64,000 bases of DNA. It comes from Cyanophora paradoxa (Eukaryota; Glaucocystophyceae; Cyanophorales; Cyanophoraceae). Position 1 is the stretch's first letter. Each line of letters begins with the position of its first letter. The translations under genes were made by a program, and so were the position numbers. Below the pieces are notes generated by a model that was not told where the DNA came from, did no database searches, and saw only the letters and a list, made by a program, of their open reading frames with translations. Positions 57,978-64,000 of the stretch are shown here, one piece after another. The stretch covers positions 372,001 through 436,000 of the forward strand of contig QPMI01000457.1 in assembly GCA_004431415.1 (NCBI GenBank). Direction: 5' to 3'.

Positions 57978-58427
57978 TCAAGGGTCGCTGGACTTCCAGG
58001 CTCTGCCCGCGCCGCGCGCCTCGCCGCGCCGCCCCGCATAAGCTTAGAGAGATCTGGGACGAGCTTTCCGGGCGACCGCCACTTGTGGCGTGCTACGCTG
58101 CACACTTCGGCCGCGTCGCCTCTGGGCGGGCTGATTGTGCTTCGGAAGTGACTCTAGTGTCCCTCGCGGGCTTCGGTGCATCCCCAGACCGAAGCGCACG
58201 CACGAGCTCTCGCGAGAGTCTCAATCATTGTCTGTGTCCCTTCGCCGGTTGCACGCTTCGCGTCGCAAACTGTGCCCCGGAGTCTGCCAGCGGCAGTTCT
58301 CTGAGTGTCCCTGAGTCGGTTCTCGCACGCCACGAGAAGACCGTGTCCCGGATCTGCAGTGCGCTGCAGATCAAATCTTGCGCCCTGGCATTCTGTTCTC
58401 GTGGCTATACGCTGCAAAGAGAGCAAT
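57978..58427 (+). other. Retrotransposon leader before gag
   Basis: Untranslated leader of the LTR element between the candidate primer site and the gag start. No repeat or coding frame is evident. Confidence 0.5.
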
Positions 58428-60020
58428 ATGTCGAACACTTCTGAACTGATCAGTTCTGAAGTCCGTAGCCGGCTGTCTGCCCTCGCGCACATCGAGCCCG
58501 CCCAGGGCTATGCTGCTGTGCATGTGCAGCAACTCGCTGCTGGCTCCGCTGCGGCGGATGATGATCCCGTGCGGATCGCATTCCTGCCTGCAAATCCGCG
58601 CCTCGCCGATGGCGACCGGTTCCGGAAGGACGTGCGGAACTTCCAGTCGTCCCTGCCGACGAAGTACTTGTTTGGCCCGGATTCTGCCGGTAGCCAGGAG
58701 TACTCAAAGTCAGAGGCGCTAGCCGGAGTGATTGTCGGGCGGATCCGCCCCGGACCTCTCCGCGCTGAGATTGAGCGCAAGCGCGACCTCTATGAGGCCT
58801 CTGTCACTGCCCTCGAGCATGACCGCGCCAGGCTCGCTCGTCTCGAAGCTGTCCCGGCAGACCTGCGGTCCGCCGAGGATGATGCTGCTATCCTCGCGCT
58901 GCAGCAGAGCTGCGTGCGTGATCAGGCCTCAATCGTGGCCGTGCGCGACTCGTACTTGCGTGCCCCCGGGCTGCTTGACACGATCACTGCGTGGATTCAC
59001 GAGACCCGCCCGCACGCGGCCCGCCGGGCTCTCACTGAGCCGTACACGGGCGAGGACCCCCGCTCGTGGCATGACTGGTTCTTGCCCCTCGTACGGCACA
59101 CGCTGCCGCGGGGCCAGCAGTTTGCTGCGTACTACGCGGACTGCCTGCGCACCGCGCTCGAGGCCCGCTCGACGAGCGAGGACCCTGAATATCAGAACCT
59201 TGATGTTCGGATGGCCGGGTTCGCCCAGGCGAACGAGCGCACGCTGCGCGAGTTCCTCACGGCGCTGCGGCAGCGCCTCCTCGCCAATAACGGCGCTATC
59301 TCGCCGCTTGAGCTTGACAATATTTTCGTCGAGCAGTGCAAGCGCCACGGCTGCCGCGCCGTGTTCCCGCCTGCGCTGGCAGCTGCCGATCGCGAGCTGC
59401 CCGAGGCAAAACGGACCCGTATCCTGCAGGCACAGTTTGCCGAGGATGAGTCCTCGTCCGCCGGCACCCCTGCCGCTGCACGAGCCTCGAGCTCCCTTGG
59501 CCCTGCTGAGCCTCGGGATGCAAATTCCACGGCCCAGCCCTCGATTTCTGCACGTGGGTCCTCTTGGGCCGTGCAGTCCCGCTCGCCTGCCGCTGTTGCG
59601 GAGGTGCTGCGGCGCATGTCCGAGCTCGGGTACCCGGAGTACCCCCCCTCAGACTGCTACGGGTGCTCGGATGACCCAGCGTCCCCGTTGAGGCGCGACG
59701 TCATTGGGCAAATGTGTGCCCCAAGCGCACCCCGTTCGCCCCAGTACGCCCCTGGGTCCGCCGCGGCCAGTACTATCGGCAAAAGCGATCCCAAGAGGAT
59801 GCTGCCAACAAGCACGAGTACTGGTCCGACGAGGGAAACCAGGACCCAGACGAAGTCTGCGGTCGCTGCGGCGAGGCAGGGCACCACCACAGTGCCTGCC
59901 CCGACCCCCCCACACGGGCTGCTCGCTCGAGCTCTGCGCTTCCCGCGCCCTCTAGCTCAGCGGCTCCACCCGCGCGCCCTGCGGCGGAGCGTGAGTGAGC
60001 AAGTGCACCAGCTGCACTAG
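58428..60020 (+). CDS. Gag-like protein with zinc knuckle
   Basis: ATG 58428 starts MSNTSELISSEVRSRLSALA and gives a charged helical protein with coiled-coil-like segments (RKRDLYEASVTALEHDRARL) and a capsid-like helical middle (HDWFLPLVRHTLPRGQQF). Length to the in-frame stop at 60020 is 530 codons. The zinc knuckle CGRCGEAGHHHSAC (C-x2-C-x4-H-x4-C, about 59850-59895) is in the -1 frame relative to the start and ends at 59998. A frame change between about 59730 and 59790 would join it to the main frame, either by ribosomal frameshifting or because of a one-base indel. Gag proteins package element RNA into particles. It is the only coding region recognised in the element. Confidence 0.7.
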   Translation: MSNTSELISSEVRSRLSALAHIEPAQGYAAVHVQQLAAGSAAADDDPVRIAFLPANPRLADGDRFRKDVRNFQSSLPTKYLFGPDSAGSQEYSKSEALAGVIVGRIRPGPLRAEIERKRDLYEASVTALEHDRARLARLEAVPADLRSAEDDAAILALQQSCVRDQASIVAVRDSYLRAPGLLDTITAWIHETRPHAARRALTEPYTGEDPRSWHDWFLPLVRHTLPRGQQFAAYYADCLRTALEARSTSEDPEYQNLDVRMAGFAQANERTLREFLTALRQRLLANNGAISPLELDNIFVEQCKRHGCRAVFPPALAAADRELPEAKRTRILQAQFAEDESSSAGTPAAARASSSLGPAEPRDANSTAQPSISARGSSWAVQSRSPAAVAEVLRRMSELGYPEYPPSDCYGCSDDPASPLRRDVIGQMCAPSAPRSPQYAPGSAAASTIGKSDPKRMLPTSTSTGPTRETRTQTKSAVAAARQGTTTVPAPTPPHGLLARALRFPRPLAQRLHPRALRRSVSEQVHQLH

Positions 60021-60208
60021 GGTCTGGCTGGCTTGGGCAGCCGCCAGAAAAGCCCTGCTCGTAACCGCGATCCGATTTTTCGCGGAGCCTGGGCCTCCCC
60101 TGCGAGAGCCCCATGTGTCGCTGTAATAAGCGGCCCATATACCTGCCTCTGAGCAGGGTGTATATTTGTACATTTGTACATAATTTCAGACGTCGGGGAC
60201 GACGTCTT

Positions 60209-60548
60209 CCGAGAGGAGGAGTGAGCACGGGCATGCTGCACGAGCAGTGCAAGCGCTGCCGCTCGCCCTCCCGCCCCGAGGCTTGCTTGAATCTGTGGCC
60301 GCTGGCCAAGATCGAATAGCACTCGCGAAAGAAGAGCCCCAATCGCGTGCTTTCGAGCACCCTGAGCGGCCACGGGTGCCCCTCTTTCCGAGAGGAGGAG
60401 TACCTCTTTCGCTGAAGCCTGCGAAGAGGCGCCACGGCCGGTGCCGCAATTGCGAGCCCTCCTGCTTCCCTCAATTTAGATCCGTGGCCGGTGGCCGAGA
60501 TCTGATCTCAAACCCCAAGCGGGTACCAGTCTTTCCGAGAGGAGGAGT
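60209..60548 (+). repeat. Internal copies of the polypurine motif
   Basis: CCGAGAGGAGGAGT occurs at 60209-60222, 60388-60401 and 60535-60548 and is identical to the terminal tract at 62546-62559. The sequence before each copy is also related (GTGGCCG.TGGCC.AGATC, then CCCCAA.CG, then CTTTCC), so these are diverged tandem units of about 150-180 bases, each ending in the purine tract. Confidence 0.8.
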
Positions 60549-61651
60549 CCCTCCGAGACTCTCTCGTCGAAAGCCTGCGATTTCGCGCGGCGCACTGCAG
60601 TTGCTGAGTGCGGCCATGGGCCTTGCGAAATCCAGAAATTAAAAGTGGCCTCAGGCCTTGCGGTCAGAGCTTCAAAGGCTTGAGCCTGATCATGAGCCGA
60701 GCCGCCAAGCTGCAGCTGCAGCTGGCCCTCGCGGGAGGCTTTGAGCTCGAACCCCCACACTTGAGCGAGCAAGCGGCCTTGCTGCCGTTGCGAGATGAGA
60801 CGTGATCCACGGAGCCTTGAGCTCGGGATGCACCCTCAAGAGAAGCTTGATGCATATATGCCTGAGGCACGATGCCCAGCCGGCGAGCGCCTGATGGCAT
60901 GCCGTGAGCTTGACAGGCGGCCCGTGAGCCCCTGCAAAAATCGTGAGCCTCCGAGCTTGAGCACAAGGTGCCCTCGAGAGCTCGAGCCCTGAAATAAAGT
61001 CCTGGCGCGCCCCGAGGCGGCCAGGCAATAGCAGGCTCTGCCATGAGCTTTGCAGTTCTTTGAACTCAAGTCCTGGTGACGCCCGCCAAGTTGGCGCCCA
61101 GGCCGCGCGGGTCTGTTCCGGGATCATCGGATCCGGACTGAACGTTAGCGGGGCGAGGGGCCCAGTGCCCCGCCCAAAGACCTGGTGAACTGCCCGACGA
61201 GTTGGCATCCAGGCGGCACACTGTGGCTGCAGGCCGAGTGGTGCGACGGGCTGCGAGCCCTGCTCACAAGCTAAGAGCTTTGAGACCCGGCGGCCAGCCT
61301 GTTGAGGCGGCGCCAGAAGGACCCCCACGATCGTGAGTCTCGTCTCGCATGTGGCCGGCCCGGCCCCAGGGCGCGGTCGTGACGGCGGGTGGTCCTGGCC
61401 AGGAGCGGCTTGAGAAAGCCGGCTCCAAGCCGCGTCCCGGCCCCACACGAGGGCGAGGACAAGAAGCGGCGATGCCTGCCTCCGAGCAGAGCGAGCACAA
61501 GAGGCCACCCGTGAAGGGTTGGGCTGAGAAGGGCCAAGCGCCCGCGAAATATCGCGAAAGTCCCGAGCAGAAGTGGTGCGCTGCGGGCGGCCGTTGTCCT
61601 TGAGCACAGCTCGGCACGGTGACAGGGCGGAAGACCCTTGCAAAGACCTAG

Positions 61652-61885
61652 CCGAGCCCTAGGACGCGCCTTGCGTCTGCAGAAGGGTCGGTGGGCGGCT
61701 GTGACGCCGGGTTCTGCCCCGGGTACAGCGACAGGGGATGACAAATTCCCCCTCCGTGTAAGACCTGGTGTGGTACCAGGGCGCGCCTTGCGCCGGCAGG
61801 GGTACACGCAGGCGGTCGTGACGCCGGGTTCCTGCCCCGGGTACGACGACGGGGAAGCAAAAATACCCCCAGCAGGGCTCCGCAC
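61652..61885 (+). repeat. Diverged tandem repeat of about 120 bp
   Basis: Two units share the order GCGCGCCTTGCG or GACGCGCCTTGCG, then GTGACGCCGGGTTC.TGCCCCGGGTAC, then GACGGGGA or GACAGGGGA. The first begins near 61660 and the second near 61778. A weaker third copy may lie near 61370. Confidence 0.6.
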
Positions 61886-62545
61886 CAGGGACGCTTGGTG
61901 GCGGACCGCCTGAGAGGGCCACGTCCCCTTTTAATAGATGTGCACCCGCGGGTCGGGCAGGGTACCTCCCGTCGCGCAATGGCGTGGAAGGGCACCTTGT
62001 GGGCGGCGTCTAGCCTCGCCCTGGAGATTCTAGCTCCACCGCCGTCGGGGGATTCCCGATCCGACGCCGTGATAATGCAGTGAAGGCACGGTGTTTGCCT
62101 GAGCAGCGGCGCTAGTCGAGCTGCTTAGCCCTAAGTTTTGGGACGGGCATTTCGCTGTGGGCTGCTGAGCGCTGTCGCGAGCGCTGCGCCCCGCGTTGCT
62201 GTTGCAGCGTGTGCCTTTGCAGCTAACGTGCTGCACAATCGCGATGAGGGCAGGGCCCCCTCGGCTTCCGTCCCCTTCCGCTCGCCTCGTGCGGGTTGCC
62301 TGGGCCGCCGGCCCGAAGTTGGACCTCGCCCCCTGGGCACTACACGCTGGAGTCGTGCCGGCACTTGCCGGGCATCAGTCTTTTCTATTCCCGGCAGTCG
62401 ACGCCGGGCATGGACATGTACATAGCCGGACTTGGTGTCTTTTCTATTCCCGGCAGTTGCCGGCCACGGACGGACGTTGAGCCTTTTTCGATTCCGGCAG
62501 TAGCCGGTTGATATGTATTTATTTAGACCCGCGCGGACGCGGGAT

Positions 62546-62559
62546 CCGAGAGGAGGAGT
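62546..62559 (+). promoter_or_regulatory. Polypurine tract
   Basis: GAGAGGAGGAG ends one base before the 3' LTR that starts at 62560, where the RNase H-resistant primer for plus-strand DNA synthesis is expected. Confidence 0.75.
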
Positions 62560-62840
62560 TGTCGCATCCGACATTATAGCGGATGCTCATTTATATGTGA
62601 GCCGCTAGGGCTCTAGATCACGTCAGCCTTCGAGCTGCTGGACCGACGGCGCCTAGGCTAGTTAGAGCGCCGCGGTCACTTGTATTCGTGTCGGGGTACG
62701 CCGTATCTGGACGGGTACACCCAGTGAGTTGGATCTTAGCGACGACAGCAGTGACACTCGCCATTCCCCGCCCTGCCGAGCTTGCACTCCGCACGGGCTT
62801 CCCGCGCGCACGATTAGGCACACTAATCTCGCACGCGACA
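62560..62840 (+). repeat. 3' LTR (281 bp)
   Basis: Identical by eye to 57671-57951, with TGTCGC and GCGACA ends. The genomic GCCGG duplication follows directly. Confidence 0.9.
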
Positions 62841-62845
62841 GCCGG
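62841..62845. repeat. Right 5-bp target-site duplication (GCCGG)
   Basis: Matches 57666-57670 on the other side of the element. Confidence 0.85.
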
Positions 62846-63996
62846 CTTCGAGGCCGGCGCGGTGCTGCGGAACGCACTGGAGGGCACGTACGACTCCGGC
62901 TTGACGGACGAGTGGCGCTTCCGCAAACGCCTCGTCAACCTCAATTTCGCTGCCCGCGACCCGCTCTCCACCGACGCCCTGATCGCCCTCGCCGAGCGCT
63001 GGCCCCCCGGACTCGTCACCTACGGTGGGAGGGGCCGTTCACGATCGCCAGCGCGGCTGGGGCCGGGCTCACGCCGCTGCAGACATGCTTGGACATGTGC
63101 GCTCGATAGACAACGGGCAGACGCCGCTTGAGATTGCGCTGGGCCGGCGGGACCTTCCGAGCAGCGTCCTCGCGCGCCTCCTCGTCATCGCTGCTCCGCC
63201 CCTCAGCGACCCGCTCGCCTGCGGCGCCCAGGCCCTTCAACAATTTTCCTCTTCTCCTTGCCCTCTTCGCTTTCTTATCCCCCTGCAGCTCGCATACGCG
63301 AAGGCGCATGCGGGGTGGGGGGCCCGCCGGCCGCCCTTCTCGCCCGAGGCGGAGCCGGCGGCCATCGAGGCCCGCGCTGCCTTCGAGCACCACGCCCGCC
63401 TCCTTGTACGCGTGCCCGTGTACTCTAGATCTCCCTCCCGCGGCCGGGCCCGAGGCTTTCTGCATGCAGGACAAACTCGCGCGCGCTGCGGCCGCCCGCG
63501 CGGGGGCCACGGTCAGAGTCGAGGCTGCTGCGGGTGAGGTCGGGTACCCCGGGGCGGCGCTCGCCGGGCCGCCCCCGTTGCCTGCAGCGGTTGCGCGGCC
63601 AGCGGCGCCAGCGACGGGCTCCGACGCGGCGCCGGTGCGGGCGAAGCAGCAGGTTACGGCTCAGCGCGGGTCCGACATCCGCCGCTTCGCTGCCCGCACG
63701 GCCACCGGTGGCTCCTCCGGATCCCCACCTGGCTCCTCCGCGGCCACCGCCACCCAGCCCGCCGCCCCCTCCTCGAGTTCCGCGGGCGGCCGCGGCCTCG
63801 GCGGCTCTCTGGTCGCAGTGGCAGGGGCGGCCGCGGCCGCGGCGCCGATGCGGTGCTGCGGTGGAGCTTCGGAGAGGCGGCGGCGGGCACGGGGGCGGAT
63901 GCGGCCGAGGCGCTCGCTGCGGCGGCGGCGGCCCTCGAGGCCGCCGCCCGCGCCGCGGTCGCTGCCTGGCCCGCCGCCTCCGCGAAAGAGGCGTAG
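62841..63996 (+). pseudogene. Ankyrin-type gene, 3' part, split by the LTR element
   Basis: The exon resumes in frame as GFEAGAVLRNALEGTYDSGL and RKRLVNLNFAARDPLSTDAL (to about 63020). It continues with ankyrin-like NGQTPLEIALGRRDLPSSVL (about 63110-63170), AYAKAHAGWGARRPPFSPEA (about 63290) and an A/G/P/S-rich tail after 63470 (QDKLARAAAARAG). A final alanine-rich helix, EALAAAAAALEAAARAAVA, ends at TAG 63994-63996, but joining it to the preceding frame needs a frame change near 63810, so the terminus is uncertain. Without its 5' part this segment is not expected to be expressed normally. Confidence 0.5.
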
Positions 63997-64000
63997 GCCT

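Larger units (their letters stand above)
60021..62545 (+). other. Retrotransposon interior without recognisable pol
   Basis: About 2.5 kb inside the LTR element. No reverse transcriptase, integrase, protease or RNase H signature is seen in any frame. It contains repeated polypurine-type blocks (60209-60548), a diverged tandem repeat (about 61660-61885) and a short repeat TTTTCTATTCCCGGCAGT (62381-62398, 62440-62457, and a variant at 62485-62501). Confidence 0.6.
57671..62840 (+). mobile_element. LTR retrotransposon, gag-only and probably non-autonomous
   Basis: Two 281-bp LTRs that look identical flank a 4.6-kb interior. They begin TGTCGC and end GCGACA, a perfect six-base inverted end with the TG...CA rule, and the element is bordered by GCCGG duplications. 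A polypurine tract abuts the 3' LTR. The interior has one long gag-like frame (58428-60020) and then about 2.5 kb without a frame showing protease, reverse transcriptase, RNase H or integrase motifs on either strand. It therefore probably relied on enzymes from another element. Identical LTRs imply recent insertion, unless gene conversion has occurred. Confidence 0.85.

Noticed and set aside
57952-58040. tRNA gene on the minus strand suggested by GGTTCGATTCCGGC
   Set aside because: Only the B-box-like word is present; the T-stem and acceptor stem do not pair. It is better read as a possible primer binding site.

Overview
The window is nuclear DNA of a GC-rich unicellular eukaryote, most probably an alga. 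The evidence is multi-exon genes with many short GT-AG introns (often a GTGCGC-type donor, a CTGAC/CTCAC branch-like motif and a CGCAG acceptor), GC-rich exons set in AT-richer spacers, and protein families typical of protists: a TmcB-like membrane protein fused to a class III cyclase, F-box/leucine-rich proteins and an IQ-motif protein. No bacterial features (operons, Shine-Dalgarno sites, CRISPR) are seen. I cannot name the species.

Layout, left to right. 1-3362 is AT-rich spacer with GC islands and small repeats. 3363-12320 (+) is a long type I membrane protein with a cysteine-rich ectodomain, SEA-like modules, a PSI-like domain, one transmembrane helix and a lysine-rich tail. 13800-18110 (-) is an unrecognised multi-exon gene. 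18675-22826 (+) joins TPR-like helices, a long charged coiled coil, two CCCH zinc fingers and a RING-H2 finger. 22887-26585 (-) is a YIL108W-type zinc metallopeptidase carrying jacalin-like modules. 26789-32439 (+) is an IQ-array protein. 32737-34715 (-) and 40302-42679 (+) are divergent F-box paralogues; the second carries RNA polymerase II CTD-like heptads. A 4.9-kb L1-like LINE sits between them. 43854-53507 (+) is a TmcB-like/PAS/class III cyclase protein predicted to prefer ATP. 54510-56295 (+) is a third F-box/LRR gene. 56372 to the right edge (+) is an ankyrin-type gene whose exon is split by a 5.2-kb LTR retrotransposon.

Two mobile elements are well delimited. The LINE (35074-39942, minus strand) has a 16-bp target duplication and an A-tail. 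The LTR element (57671-62840) has two identical 281-bp LTRs with TG...CA ends, a 5-bp duplication (GCCGG), a polypurine tract and a gag-like reading frame with a zinc knuckle, but no visible pol, so it looks recent and non-autonomous.

Exon boundaries were read by eye from splice signals and frame continuity, so gene spans are models. Several genes need one-base frame shifts in C- or G-rich runs; I cannot tell sequence error from real decay. Functional links are limited to head-to-head pairs that may share promoters (metallopeptidase/IQ gene; the two F-box genes before the LINE entered).
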